Of a stretch of DNA of 64,000 nucleotides, positions 26,633-36,402 are shown piece after piece. Position 1 is the stretch's first letter. Every line of letters begins with the position of its first letter. The translations under genes and the position numbers were made by a program. Source of the stretch: Pseudotamlana haliotis (GTDB lineage: Bacteria > Bacteroidota > Bacteroidia > Flavobacteriales > Flavobacteriaceae); NCBI RefSeq assembly GCF_008806375.1, contig NZ_WAAT01000041.1, forward strand, positions 43,039-107,038. The letters run 5' to 3'. The notes under the pieces were generated by a model. The model did no database searches and was not told where the DNA came from. It saw only the letters and a list, made by a program, of their open reading frames with translations.

Positions 26633-28285
26633 TTAATTAGAGCGTGCTCTTCTTGCATTCAACTCCCCTTCTATCTCATCCATGGTTTTATTATCAAGTT
26701 GATAAAAATTCATAACTCCAGCTACAATAAAACTACCAGCTGCAGGAATTAAACTCACCATTAAAAGGATACCTGTAGCAGCTTCTGGTGTTTGTGTGGT
26801 ATTAGCTCTAAACCCGTAATAGGCCAATATCCACCCTGCAAGAGCAGCGCCTAAGGTGAGTCCAAATTTTTGAGCCATAGTTGAAGCCGACATGATTAAA
26901 CCTGTTGCACGCCTGTTATTTTTCCATTCGGAATAACTCGCTGTATCGGTATACATTGCAAACAAAATAGGAGCTGGAGGGCCTGATGCAAGACTGACAA
27001 TAATATTTAAAGCAAATATCATTGTAATATTAGATTTATCTACAAAGAAAAATAAAGCAGTAAAAGTACCTGCTATAAGTTGACACCAAATAACCACCTT
27101 TTTCTTCCCAAACCTATTACACAGTTTTTCTGTAAAAGATATGGCAATTATGGTAACAATGGTTCCAGAAACTAAAAATGAACTTACCAAAGATTCATCT
27201 CCAATGTAATATTTAAAGTAGTACATAACCGAACCATAACGTATGGCTACATAAGCCAAACTTATCACGCCAACTACTAATAAAATAAGCCAAGGTTTAT
27301 TATTCAATAAATCTTTAATATCACTTTTAATATCTGACTTTTGTTCTTTGGAAGGAGAAACCCGTTCCTTGGTTGTAAAAAACGTTGTTAAAAACATGAT
27401 TACCGCCATAAGTCCAAAAACGATCATAACCCCCTGAAATCCTTTAGCTTCATTAACAACTTGAACGTTTAAATTTGTTAGTGGCACATCACTATCAAAG
27501 ATAGTTTCTGGGCTTAATTCGTAACGTCCAAACCCTTCTTCGAGGTACAAAATGTCTGTAGTGGTATCAATCTCACCTTTTAGGTCTTCACGATACACGA
27601 TTACAGTCTTATTTTTGGTTATAACATCATCTTCATCTAAACCTGCATTTAGCACCAATTTGGATGCTCCAACACCATTTTCAGTGATAACAATTTGATT
27701 GTTCACCATATCTGCCGAGAAGACCTCAACATCGTCCATACCTATACTATTAACTAATGGCAGGGTTAAAGCTTGAACTAACAAACCTCCTGTAAAAGCA
27801 AACATAAACCGGTACTGCGAAAAACTAGCACGCTGAGAAGGACTGGCCGAAATTACCCCCATAAGTGAGGAATAAGGGATATTAATCGCGGTATACACCA
27901 TCATCATAAGTGTATATGACACGTAAGCATAAACAATTTTACCGGATAAACTAAAATCTGGCGTGGTAAAAGTAAGTACGCCAACCAAGGCGAAAGGCAA
28001 TGCAAGCCATAAAATGAAAGGTCTAAATTTCCCCCATTTCGTATTGGTTCGATCTGCAATAATACCCATAACAGGATCATTAATAGAATCCCAAATTTTA
28101 GTTATTAAAAACATGGTTCCAACAACTGCCGCAGGCAAACCAAAAATATCTGTATAAAAATAGAGTTGAAAAATCATTAAAGTTTGCCACACCAAATTTG
28201 AAGCGGTATCTCCAAGACTAAAACCTATTTTTTCCTTAATGGATATGTTTTCAGTCAAATCCACATTTTGCTTATCTAAACCCAT
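26633..28285 (-). CDS. GPH-family sugar-cation symporter with periplasmic insertion
   Basis: 550 residues, a glycoside-pentoside-hexuronide (MFS_2) transporter: KIGFSLGDTASNLVWQTLMIFQLYFYTDIFG, TKIWDSINDPVMGIIADRTNTKWGKFRPFILW and TGLIMSASTMAQKFGLTLGAALAGWILAYYGF. Twelve membrane helices are expected. About 100 polar residues (near 180-278) are inserted between helices 5 and 6, on the periplasmic side; typical members are about 450-480 residues long. It probably takes up rhamnose-, glucose- or uronate-containing oligosaccharides after GH88 action. It lies 6 bp from the GH94 gene and 25 bp from the GH88 start. Confidence 0.9.
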   Translation of the reverse strand: MGLDKQNVDLTENISIKEKIGFSLGDTASNLVWQTLMIFQLYFYTDIFGLPAAVVGTMFLITKIWDSINDPVMGIIADRTNTKWGKFRPFILWLALPFALVGVLTFTTPDFSLSGKIVYAYVSYTLMMMVYTAINIPYSSLMGVISASPSQRASFSQYRFMFAFTGGLLVQALTLPLVNSIGMDDVEVFSADMVNNQIVITENGVGASKLVLNAGLDEDDVITKNKTVIVYREDLKGEIDTTTDILYLEEGFGRYELSPETIFDSDVPLTNLNVQVVNEAKGFQGVMIVFGLMAVIMFLTTFFTTKERVSPSKEQKSDIKSDIKDLLNNKPWLILLVVGVISLAYVAIRYGSVMYYFKYYIGDESLVSSFLVSGTIVTIIAISFTEKLCNRFGKKKVVIWCQLIAGTFTALFFFVDKSNITMIFALNIIVSLASGPPAPILFAMYTDTASYSEWKNNRRATGLIMSASTMAQKFGLTLGAALAGWILAYYGFRANTTQTPEAATGILLMVSLIPAAGSFIVAGVMNFYQLDNKTMDEIEGELNARRARSN

Positions 28286-28291
28286 AAATTC

Positions 28292-30592
28292 TTAGTTGTT
28301 TATTGCGAGTTGCAAATCAATAATAACTTCTTTTTTAGGTAAGCCAGAAACAGGAACTTCAATAAAGGCATCTGTTAATTCAACACCATCTACCAATACC
28401 ATGTCATCAATTCCTCTTTTAATTGTGACTTTAAAAGTTGTTCCTCTAAAAATTCTTTTATAAGAGACTTCATTCCAGTAAGAAGGAATTTGAGGTTCAA
28501 TTCTAACGCCTTTTAAAGTACGCTTAAACCCTAAAAGATTATCAAAACAGTTTAGCATATTCCAAGCCACCGTACCCGTTCTCCATGGATCATCAGACAC
28601 GTTTCTCTCCTTACGCAAAGCAGATGGCCCTACATAACTATTTGGTTGTGCGTATGGCTCAGATTTTTCTTCGGAAGGCAGTATTCTCTTAAAAGTTTCA
28701 AAAGCCTTATCATTTCTTCCTGCAGCATAATCTGCAGCAATTTTAAAAGAAGCAGCATGGCAATACACATTTCCATTTGTAAAGTTACCTTGAGGTATTC
28801 CTGTAATAGAACCAATGTCTTTGTTATACTTAGTAAACGGTGGCCAATTATGTACCGGACCAACAATGGTATCAACCATAGGTTCCACTTTTTTCATAAT
28901 AGTTTTGTACTTATCAGCATCAATTATACCTGCAAGTACCGCCCAAGATTGCGGATTAATAAAAACCTGACCTTCTTCTGAGGCGTTATTTCCAACTTTA
29001 TTTCCAGAATCGGTAAATGCATAAATAAAATGATCTTCATCCCAACCATGGTCTAAAATATTTTGTTTTATTTCATTGTATCGTTTTACACATTGTTGTT
29101 CTATTTTTTTATCACCTTTCCAACCTGCTATTTTTTCAATTAACTTTAAAGCTCTAGCTAAGGCTATACTCATCCAAACACCTTCGCCTCTGCCTTCTGC
29201 CCCTACTTTATCCATTAAATCATTCCAATCTCCATGTCTAATGAGTGCTAAACCATGTTCACCTCTATCCTGCCATAAAAAATCTAAAGCTTTTAAATTG
29301 TGTTCCCAAATAGTACCTTTTCCACTATCTGAATATTCAACCACACGATCAAGCATGGAAAGGTCTCCCGTTTCACAAAGTATTGAATATGTCGCATGAC
29401 TTATCCAACTTGGTGAATCTGAATAGTGCTTATCTGCAGCTGCTACCTCCATGGATGAGACTCTAAAGGCTCTTGGACAAAATCCACTATTTTTTTGATT
29501 CTGAAGTGCTTTTTCCAACATTTCAAGGGCTCTACCAGAATCGATAATAGTAACACCAGCAGCATCTTGAAGGGTATCTCTATATCCTTTGAAATAAAAC
29601 CTAGCCCAATCTGCCATAAGATGTAACTGATGTTTCATCCAAACATTAAACAGATTATTAAAATCGGTATCCGGAGTTTCTATTTCTGTAAGTCCTAATT
29701 TAGTCTTATTGGCTTTTACAATCTGCTTTAACTCTTCATCAATAAGAGCACTATTTGCATAGGTTGCCGTAAATTGGTCTGCTTCGGCTTCATCAAAAAC
29801 AATTCCCATTACGAAATTGATGCGTTGTTTTCCCTCTCCAGATAATTTTAAATTATGCTGCAATGCTGAAACCATATACTCTGTGGAAGCATCACTATCA
29901 TTTAATTTACCATTAACTATACATTCGGGCATTTCAAAACTAAGTTTCTCACCTAAAAATAGATCTTTACTAATATCAAAATGATCATATGGTACATCTG
30001 TATAAGTGAAGGCGCGGTATTTTTCGGTCATGACACTTACAGATCTGTTTCTAAAAAACAACCTTTGTTTTTCCTTATCATGGTAACCATCAACCGCAGA
30101 ATTATAACCATACGTAAGATTAACGCCATCTAAAATGACTTTACATACACTAAAAACAGATATATCTCTTTGTCTATTGGACTCATTCTCTACATTTACA
30201 GACCATATCTCTCCCGCTTCCTTTCGTGGTACAAATATTTGAAAAGAGACTTTAATTCCATTTTTTTTACTCTCAAGATTCGTATAACCTAAGCCATGTG
30301 TGCAACTATATTCATCTAAACTTACATTGCATATACTTGGCGATGCGGACCAAACTTCCTTAGTTTCATTATCCCTTATATAAATATTTCTAGGTGCACT
30401 TCTATCATCTTGTTTACCAAAAAGGTTGGTAAGCACACCTCCTTCATTTTGGTACAAGGAAAAACCATTTAGGTTTTGCCCCACACTAGCTAAGTACGTA
30501 GGGTTCCATAACATATTGAACCAATCTCTAGGTGGCTGCGCATTTGTTATTTTGTACTCCAGACCATTATTATTAAAATTTCCGTATTTCAT
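28292..30592 (-). CDS. GH94-family glycoside phosphorylase
   Basis: 766 residues with no signal peptide, so cytoplasmic. The N-terminal beta-sandwich domain contains the family patterns YGYNSAVDGYH and SCTHGLGYT. The (alpha/alpha)6 domain carries GYRDTLQDAAG (about 335-345) and RHGDWNDLMDKVGAEGRGEGVWMS (from about 451), whose Asp in GDWND is the general acid of GH94. GH94 enzymes cleave beta-glucosides (or GlcNAc-type sugars) with phosphate to give sugar 1-phosphate. Its place between GH78 and the oligosaccharide transporter suggests that a beta-glucosyl disaccharide or uronate-linked unit remains after rhamnose removal. The exact linkage cannot be read from the sequence. Confidence 0.88.
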   Translation of the reverse strand: MKYGNFNNNGLEYKITNAQPPRDWFNMLWNPTYLASVGQNLNGFSLYQNEGGVLTNLFGKQDDRSAPRNIYIRDNETKEVWSASPSICNVSLDEYSCTHGLGYTNLESKKNGIKVSFQIFVPRKEAGEIWSVNVENESNRQRDISVFSVCKVILDGVNLTYGYNSAVDGYHDKEKQRLFFRNRSVSVMTEKYRAFTYTDVPYDHFDISKDLFLGEKLSFEMPECIVNGKLNDSDASTEYMVSALQHNLKLSGEGKQRINFVMGIVFDEAEADQFTATYANSALIDEELKQIVKANKTKLGLTEIETPDTDFNNLFNVWMKHQLHLMADWARFYFKGYRDTLQDAAGVTIIDSGRALEMLEKALQNQKNSGFCPRAFRVSSMEVAAADKHYSDSPSWISHATYSILCETGDLSMLDRVVEYSDSGKGTIWEHNLKALDFLWQDRGEHGLALIRHGDWNDLMDKVGAEGRGEGVWMSIALARALKLIEKIAGWKGDKKIEQQCVKRYNEIKQNILDHGWDEDHFIYAFTDSGNKVGNNASEEGQVFINPQSWAVLAGIIDADKYKTIMKKVEPMVDTIVGPVHNWPPFTKYNKDIGSITGIPQGNFTNGNVYCHAASFKIAADYAAGRNDKAFETFKRILPSEEKSEPYAQPNSYVGPSALRKERNVSDDPWRTGTVAWNMLNCFDNLLGFKRTLKGVRIEPQIPSYWNEVSYKRIFRGTTFKVTIKRGIDDMVLVDGVELTDAFIEVPVSGLPKKEVIIDLQLAINN

Positions 30593-30611
30593 ATCAATTT
30601 CTTTATTTTTT

Positions 30612-32993
30612 TTATAATGCTAACTTTTGTTGCCCTCCAATAAGCTGTACTTTTTTTCCTTGCCATTTAAAAACACCTTTAAGATTTTTAGGCAGTATTA
30701 TTTGGGCTTCCATATTATTTCCGCTTTTAGAATAATTTAGGACTATTGTGCCTTGTGGATGCGGAAATTCAACATCAAGTTTATCTAATCGCCCTAAATT
30801 TGGCTCTATTATTACAGATTTAAATGAATGTTCTCCAGGGTATATGCCCGCAACAGTATGAATAAAATCAAAATTAGGACTAGAGCTCCAAGCATGACAT
30901 TCTGATCTAGGATTTAAATCGGTTTCTCCATATGTGGTCATTCCTAAATCTATCATCCCTTCCCAAGACTCCAATAAATTAAGGTAATAGTCTCCCATTC
31001 CTACTTTTTGTAATGCCCTAAACAAGTAAAATTTAAAATAAATGGTTGCTTGAAATAAGGTTTTGTCATTTAATATTTTCAGCATGATATCAGACTGGCT
31101 TTCTTCTTTAAAAGTATCTGTTAATATGCCCATGATATTCGTATGTTGAGAAAATTCCTTTTTGTCTGGGGTTTCAGCAATAAGCCCTTTATCCGCATCA
31201 AAACACTTTTCTAAAACAGATTTCTTAATAATCTGAGATAAGTTTTTATATACTTTTACTTCATGGTCACAATTAAAATAGCTTAGAATCGCCTGAGCAT
31301 GATTAAGAGTTTTTACAAACTGTAATGCAATATTCGCCGAATAACCATCATCTGCGCCTTGCGGAATACCACTAGGAAAATCTATAGTCCAATCTGTAAA
31401 ATTCCACCATTTTAAATTGGTAAGCATACCTGTTTCATCTACTCTAGATTCAAACCACCCCATAACAGATTTAATTCCAGGAATGAATTGACGTAAAAAT
31501 TCAGGATCATTTCTGTACATAAAATAGTCATAAATCATATCTACCCAAATCAAAGAAAAAGGTGGTATCATTTGAATAACGTTTGATGGGTAACGGCTTT
31601 GTGTTAATCCTTCAGAGGTTCTAGAATCATCAAATTGTTTTATCGCTTTGCGCATCAATCGGTCATCTCCAGAAACATATATCGATATTAATGATGCAAT
31701 TTTGGTATCGCCTATATATTGTAAATTCTCATAATAGGCATCATAATACATCTCATCAGCAGAGTTTCTTAAAGTGCGCCACGCGGCATCCCAAATTTTG
31801 TCAAGGGAAGCCTCTCCAGTAATCACTTTTGCCTTCTCTTCAAATGGGTATGCGGTAAACACACCGTAATAATCTTCTAGAATTAAATCTTCATTTTTTG
31901 TAACTATTTCTAATTCAACAAATCTAAAAGTTCTTCTAGATAACGGTTTATATTTTCTATGATCTCCTCCATCAGCAATCAAAATATCATAATAGCCAAA
32001 AATGGATTTTCCCTCAAAATGGTTTCTATTCCCTTTTAAATCTAAGAGGTTTAAATTCCCATCTGAAACATTTTCACCAGGGCTTACCTCCTGTATTAAA
32101 GCTTCTGCATAGGTTATTTTTATCTCACAATCTTTACCTTTACTAAAGGTTAATTCGGGGTATCCTGTGGTATGGTAGGTTTGATCTATGAGAATTTTTA
32201 CTTTAGAGTTTTTAGGCACAACCGTACAACCTTTCTCTTTTATAAATCCTTCGTCTTTTTTTATACCATCTACCCTAACAATTCCTGTAAAGCGTTCTAC
32301 TTTTTCTTCCATAAAAGGAAGGGTTCTTGGCACTAAATGCCATGCACCACCATAAATAAAACCACGACCTACTGCAAACTCTGTAGTTGCACTTTTAGGT
32401 TTTAACCAACTTTTATCGTTAAAATCAATTTGCGTCCATCCCCAAGGATATTGCGAAGCATCAACGCGATCTCTAGGTCCCGCAGCATAATAAGCCCCCA
32501 TCATTTCACTGGTTATATTCACTGGAGAAAATGCATGGTTTTTAATCACCTTCCAATCGGCACTACCTGTATTAATATCTAAGGCTAAATCTCGATCTGC
32601 CTGTAAAATAAAAGCGGTTTGGTGACTCACCTGAGACACACTTTTATACTCCCCAAAGTTCACTACTTCGGCAGCAATTACATTGCTTCCTTTTTTTAAA
32701 TATTGTGCTATATCAATAGTCTCATAGCGTTGGTTTGCCGTGTCTCCAATGGATGGACCGTAACAAACACGTTCCCCGTTAACAAATAATCTATATCTAT
32801 TGTCGGCAGATACAAAAACATGACATGAATCCATTTTTTCGTCTAAATTAAACACATGACGAAAAAGAAAAACCCCATAATCTAGTGTTGATTCTTGTGG
32901 ATGTGTAATCCATTGAGCTTTCCATGAATATTTAAGCAAATCAATGTCTTTTCCTGACCCGTTTATTGTGACTTTTGATTCTGGTGTAATCAT
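30612..32993 (-). CDS. GH78-type alpha-L-rhamnosidase
   Basis: 793 residues with no signal peptide, therefore probably cytoplasmic. The layout is that of bacterial rhamnosidases: N-terminal beta domains (FLFRHVFNLDEKMDSCHVFVSADNRYRLFVNGERV), a six-hairpin (alpha/alpha)6 barrel (about 385-700) and a C-terminal beta domain (KSVIIEPNLGRLDKLDVEFPHPQG). Candidate catalytic residues are Glu422 in YYENLQYIGD, the equivalent of the general-acid motif, and Glu in ECHAWSSSP. It would release L-rhamnose from imported oligosaccharides and so feed the rha genes 20 kb away. The usual CPQRERLGW motif is replaced by a looser version. Confidence 0.85.
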   Translation of the reverse strand: MITPESKVTINGSGKDIDLLKYSWKAQWITHPQESTLDYGVFLFRHVFNLDEKMDSCHVFVSADNRYRLFVNGERVCYGPSIGDTANQRYETIDIAQYLKKGSNVIAAEVVNFGEYKSVSQVSHQTAFILQADRDLALDINTGSADWKVIKNHAFSPVNITSEMMGAYYAAGPRDRVDASQYPWGWTQIDFNDKSWLKPKSATTEFAVGRGFIYGGAWHLVPRTLPFMEEKVERFTGIVRVDGIKKDEGFIKEKGCTVVPKNSKVKILIDQTYHTTGYPELTFSKGKDCEIKITYAEALIQEVSPGENVSDGNLNLLDLKGNRNHFEGKSIFGYYDILIADGGDHRKYKPLSRRTFRFVELEIVTKNEDLILEDYYGVFTAYPFEEKAKVITGEASLDKIWDAAWRTLRNSADEMYYDAYYENLQYIGDTKIASLISIYVSGDDRLMRKAIKQFDDSRTSEGLTQSRYPSNVIQMIPPFSLIWVDMIYDYFMYRNDPEFLRQFIPGIKSVMGWFESRVDETGMLTNLKWWNFTDWTIDFPSGIPQGADDGYSANIALQFVKTLNHAQAILSYFNCDHEVKVYKNLSQIIKKSVLEKCFDADKGLIAETPDKKEFSQHTNIMGILTDTFKEESQSDIMLKILNDKTLFQATIYFKFYLFRALQKVGMGDYYLNLLESWEGMIDLGMTTYGETDLNPRSECHAWSSSPNFDFIHTVAGIYPGEHSFKSVIIEPNLGRLDKLDVEFPHPQGTIVLNYSKSGNNMEAQIILPKNLKGVFKWQGKKVQLIGGQQKLAL

Positions 32994-33038
32994 ATATAAA
33001 AATTGTATTTTTATTTTTTAGAGGTTTATTTTTAATCC

Positions 33039-34535
33039 TTAAATTTTAGTTCGAAACGTTGATACCGGCAATCCCTTTTTTGACACTAAATTAGCTTCAG
33101 TGTAAGACTTCCATGCATACCTAACATATAGTGTTTTGTTATTTTTACTAGCGTACTTAAATGTCACTTTTTTACCTTGAATTTTAGGAGATATGCTTCT
33201 AAACTGCTTATTATCTTCACTAATTTCAAATCCAACAACTGCATTGCCATCTGATGTTTTCAAGCACTTAAAAGCACCTTTAAAATGAATAGTAAACTTG
33301 TTTTTTTTAACTGATATGCTATCAAACATAGGGCTTTCATAATTTTTTAGAATGTGATAAGTATCACCTAAAGCCATAAGTGCCAACCTTTCTCCTACAG
33401 GTTTTTTATTTTTAGCATGCGTATCTTGCCTGTCTCCAGCATCTGTAATAACAACCATTTTGGAATTAGGAACTTGGTTTAATAGCTCACTTTGTGCAAA
33501 CCTAAATTCTGGCCAGGCCGGTCGGTCTTCCCTACTAGTAAGTTGAACATAGTAAAAAGGAAAATTAAGGTTCCAATCTGCTCTCCATGTTTTAACCATT
33601 TTAGAAAACATTGTTTTATATATCCCAGGACTTTCAGCATTAGACTCCCCTTGATACCAAATAACACCTTTTATAGGCGTGTGAATTAAAGGAAGAATGC
33701 CATTTTTGTAGTTGTAATTTGGCATCCACGGATGTTTTTGCTTTACTCCAGGGTTCTTCAAAGATATCTGCTTCTTTGCTACAGAAATCATAGCATCCTT
33801 TTCGTCTTCTTTATCAACCCAACGTTGTTCTACATAGTTTGAAATTACCGAATCTTGCTTAATATCTTTTCTTGAAAGCCAAGACTCAATTGGAGATCCA
33901 GGAACGGCATTGTGAATAATCCCTATAGGTACATCTAATTCTTCTTGAAGCTTCTCTGAAAAATAATAAGCCACTGCAGAGAAATATAATACGTTCTCGG
34001 GGGTCACTTTCATCCACCCCTGTGTGTTAAAATACTGATTGTTTTGAATTTTATCTAATTCCTCTAAGGTATGAACCCCATCCTTTCCAGTAGGAAACGT
34101 GGGCTTCATATAATATAATCTGATGTTTGGGTTATTGGCATTTTTGGCTACACGATCGCCATCTAATGTTCTTTTTAAATCCAGGTGCATGTTTGACTGT
34201 CCTGAAGCCAACCAGACTTCACCAATAAGAATCTCGTTAAGGGTAATGGACTCCTTTTCTGATTGCACTAGTAAAGTAAAGGGGCCTCCTGCCTCATAAG
34301 CTTTGAAATTAACCCGCCATGCTCCTTGATTATCAGAATATGTTGAAATTGTGTCACTACGAAAAATCACTTCTACTTTAGTTTCTGGTTTTGCCAGACC
34401 CCAAACAGGAATGTTTTGCTGACGTTGTAATACCATTTTACTCGAGAATATAGCATCTAATTTCAGCGTGTTCTGAGCAAAAGAAAACATCGTACTAAGC
34501 AACAAAACAAGTAGTAAAGTAGGTTTAAATTTCAT
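33039..34535 (-). CDS. SGNH/sialate O-acetylesterase-family carbohydrate esterase
   Basis: 498 residues with an N-terminal signal peptide (FKPTLLLVLLLSTMFSFAQ), so periplasmic or secreted. A jelly-roll N-terminal part (IFSSKMVLQRQQNIPVWGLAKPETKVEVIF) is followed by the SASA esterase domain: WLASGQSNM (nucleophile Ser near 113), GVIWYQGESNA and the Asp-x-His pair in DTHAKNKKPVGERLA (near 369). The enzyme would remove O-acetyl groups from the polysaccharide or its oligomers. Family names mention sialate, but in polysaccharide loci these enzymes deacetylate plant, algal or bacterial glycans. It lies between the rhamnosidase and the lyase. Confidence 0.9.
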   Translation of the reverse strand: MKFKPTLLLVLLLSTMFSFAQNTLKLDAIFSSKMVLQRQQNIPVWGLAKPETKVEVIFRSDTISTYSDNQGAWRVNFKAYEAGGPFTLLVQSEKESITLNEILIGEVWLASGQSNMHLDLKRTLDGDRVAKNANNPNIRLYYMKPTFPTGKDGVHTLEELDKIQNNQYFNTQGWMKVTPENVLYFSAVAYYFSEKLQEELDVPIGIIHNAVPGSPIESWLSRKDIKQDSVISNYVEQRWVDKEDEKDAMISVAKKQISLKNPGVKQKHPWMPNYNYKNGILPLIHTPIKGVIWYQGESNAESPGIYKTMFSKMVKTWRADWNLNFPFYYVQLTSREDRPAWPEFRFAQSELLNQVPNSKMVVITDAGDRQDTHAKNKKPVGERLALMALGDTYHILKNYESPMFDSISVKKNKFTIHFKGAFKCLKTSDGNAVVGFEISEDNKQFRSISPKIQGKKVTFKYASKNNKTLYVRYAWKSYTEANLVSKKGLPVSTFRTKI

Positions 34536-34556
34536 GTTAATCTGGTAATATTATTT

Positions 34557-35393
34557 TTAGAATTCTGGTTTTAGTTTTGTGACTTTTATTTTATCAAATA
34601 AGGCAAACGAGTCATTTTGCGGAGACCAATCATCTGACGCTCCTCCATGAAAAGTTGAAAAATAGAAGGAGTCTATTTTGCCTTGATCCCATAAACGGTA
34701 TCGAACATTTGTGTTATTTATAACTTCAGTGCCATCTATCCAGACTTGCATAATGCCATTGGATAAATTGTTCTCATTAAGTTTAATTCTTTGTGTTAAG
34801 CGGTACCATTTACCTGTTTCAAAGCTAATTCCCGATTTCACGGCATCTCCATATTTTGATGACATATCGATAAAATAAAAATAGACGATAGCCTCTGCTT
34901 TCTTCACCCACATATAACGTGCACTCCAACCTTCGCCATTATCGGGATGGTGTCCTCCAGTATAAGTAGAACCTCCACTAGTTAGACCTGGTAATTTTCC
35001 TCCTTGTCTAAAATCAAAACCATTCTCAAAAAACACATAATAATCTAAGTAATATTCATTGGAAGCTGGTAATGTTTTTATAAATTGAATACCGTTTGTT
35101 TGCGGACCAACAGTACCTTTTGGGTAGTCTGCTTTTAATACGTGACCGTTTTTAGCTGAAGGATCTTCAACAATATGAGCTCTATTATCAAGCAAAGCCC
35201 AATCAATTTTTCCGCCTTCTTCAATCAAATTTTGTTTCGTGTAACTACCTAATTTAGCCGAATCGAAATTCAATTCAAAAATAACATCCTGACTCGTTTC
35301 TGGAGATATTTCCTCTTGACTTACAGATGTTTGAGAACACGCTGTAAACACAAAACTTTGTATAGCTAAAAATATTAATATTGCTTTCTTCAT
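34557..35393 (-). CDS. PL14-like polysaccharide lyase (lipoprotein)
   Basis: 278 residues. The lipoprotein signal (LIFLAIQSFVFTAC) marks export. The single beta-jelly-roll domain shows the PL14-type blocks YYVFFENGFDFRQGGKLPGLTSGG, GWSARYMWVKKAEAIVYFYF, GKWYRLTQRIKLN, GIMQVWIDGTEV and FYFSTFHGGASDDWSP. PL14 enzymes cleave alginate, and some viral members cleave polyglucuronate. An acidic polymer with beta-linked uronate fits GH88 and KduI/KduD here. It is the only lyase of a recognisable family in the window, so it is the main candidate for making unsaturated oligosaccharides. Confidence 0.75.
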   Translation of the reverse strand: MKKAILIFLAIQSFVFTACSQTSVSQEEISPETSQDVIFELNFDSAKLGSYTKQNLIEEGGKIDWALLDNRAHIVEDPSAKNGHVLKADYPKGTVGPQTNGIQFIKTLPASNEYYLDYYVFFENGFDFRQGGKLPGLTSGGSTYTGGHHPDNGEGWSARYMWVKKAEAIVYFYFIDMSSKYGDAVKSGISFETGKWYRLTQRIKLNENNLSNGIMQVWIDGTEVINNTNVRYRLWDQGKIDSFYFSTFHGGASDDWSPQNDSFALFDKIKVTKLKPEF

Positions 35394-35398
35394 TTTTT

Positions 35399-36385
35399 TT
35401 AATTGTTAATACCGAAATGTTTCAAAATAAAATCTTTGGTGTTTTTAACTGCCATTTTTGATTCTGGTAGTTCATAATGTCCTTGCCAAACATGCCACAT
35501 GCCCTCATAGACATCCAACTCTACCACCTTATTATTTTCCTTAAGTTGACGATACATTCTAATCGAATTACTTAAAAAAATCTCTTTACTTCCTACTTGG
35601 ATTAGAGTTGGTGGAAATGCCTCTGAAAAATCGCCGTAAACTGGTGATACATATGGGTTTTTCCATTCTTGCTTTGGTGCATAAGCTTCCGCACAGTTTT
35701 CTAAAAACCCTTTATACACCAAATTAGGATCTGTATTTTTTAGAGTATAGTAGGAGTCTCCTATTTCGTCTAAATCCAACCAGGCAGACCACAAGACAAC
35801 AACCTTTGGCAAGGCTATATTAAAATCTCTTAATTTTAATATAGCTCCAGCCGCAATTGCTCCTCCAGCAGAATCGCCATAAATGGCAATATTCTCTGGA
35901 TCATACTGTTCCAATAAAGCTTTGTATGCCTGAATCACTTCATCAATAATTTGATTATACTTCGCTTTTGGAGCCAAAGTATAATCAATTGAAATAATTC
36001 TTAACCCACTAGCTTCTGCCAAAGGAATACTTGATAACAATGTAACATCGGCAGGATAAAAAGTAAAAGCGCCACCATGAATATAAATAATAATATGTTG
36101 TGACTCTTTATATTCTTTTGGTTTTACATCAATGGCTCTTATACCCCCCAGGTAGATGGTTTCTACCTGAGGTTGATATAGTTCTAATATTTTTGGTAAT
36201 GCCTTTGCAGCGTCAATTTCTAGTTCTTTTTGTTTCTTTTCCCAAACTTCAATTGATGCCTGAGCTGCTGGAACTTTTGCCGCATTTCTGCTTTCTAAGG
36301 TCCAACTTTTAAGCATAGTCTTTGCCTCATTAGAAATAGTTATAGGTATATGCGCATACTTGTTATCATAACTCTCTGAGTTCAT
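35399..36385 (-). CDS. HSL-type alpha/beta hydrolase (esterase)
   Basis: 328 residues with no signal peptide. It carries the hormone-sensitive-lipase signatures HGGAFTFYPAD (near 101, oxyanion hole) and GDSAGGAIAAG (near 168, nucleophile Ser). Later come Asp in VGSKEIF... and His in GMWHVWQGHYELP. It probably hydrolyses small acyl esters such as acetyl groups on imported sugars. It lies 5 bp upstream of the lyase gene and 17 bp after the giant T9SS protein, inside the enzyme operon. A cytoplasmic deacetylase acting on oligosaccharides is the simplest inference. Confidence 0.87.
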   Translation of the reverse strand: MNSESYDNKYAHIPITISNEAKTMLKSWTLESRNAAKVPAAQASIEVWEKKQKELEIDAAKALPKILELYQPQVETIYLGGIRAIDVKPKEYKESQHIIIYIHGGAFTFYPADVTLLSSIPLAEASGLRIISIDYTLAPKAKYNQIIDEVIQAYKALLEQYDPENIAIYGDSAGGAIAAGAILKLRDFNIALPKVVVLWSAWLDLDEIGDSYYTLKNTDPNLVYKGFLENCAEAYAPKQEWKNPYVSPVYGDFSEAFPPTLIQVGSKEIFLSNSIRMYRQLKENNKVVELDVYEGMWHVWQGHYELPESKMAVKNTKDFILKHFGINN

Positions 36386-36402
36386 TCCTATCTTTAATTT
36401 TT

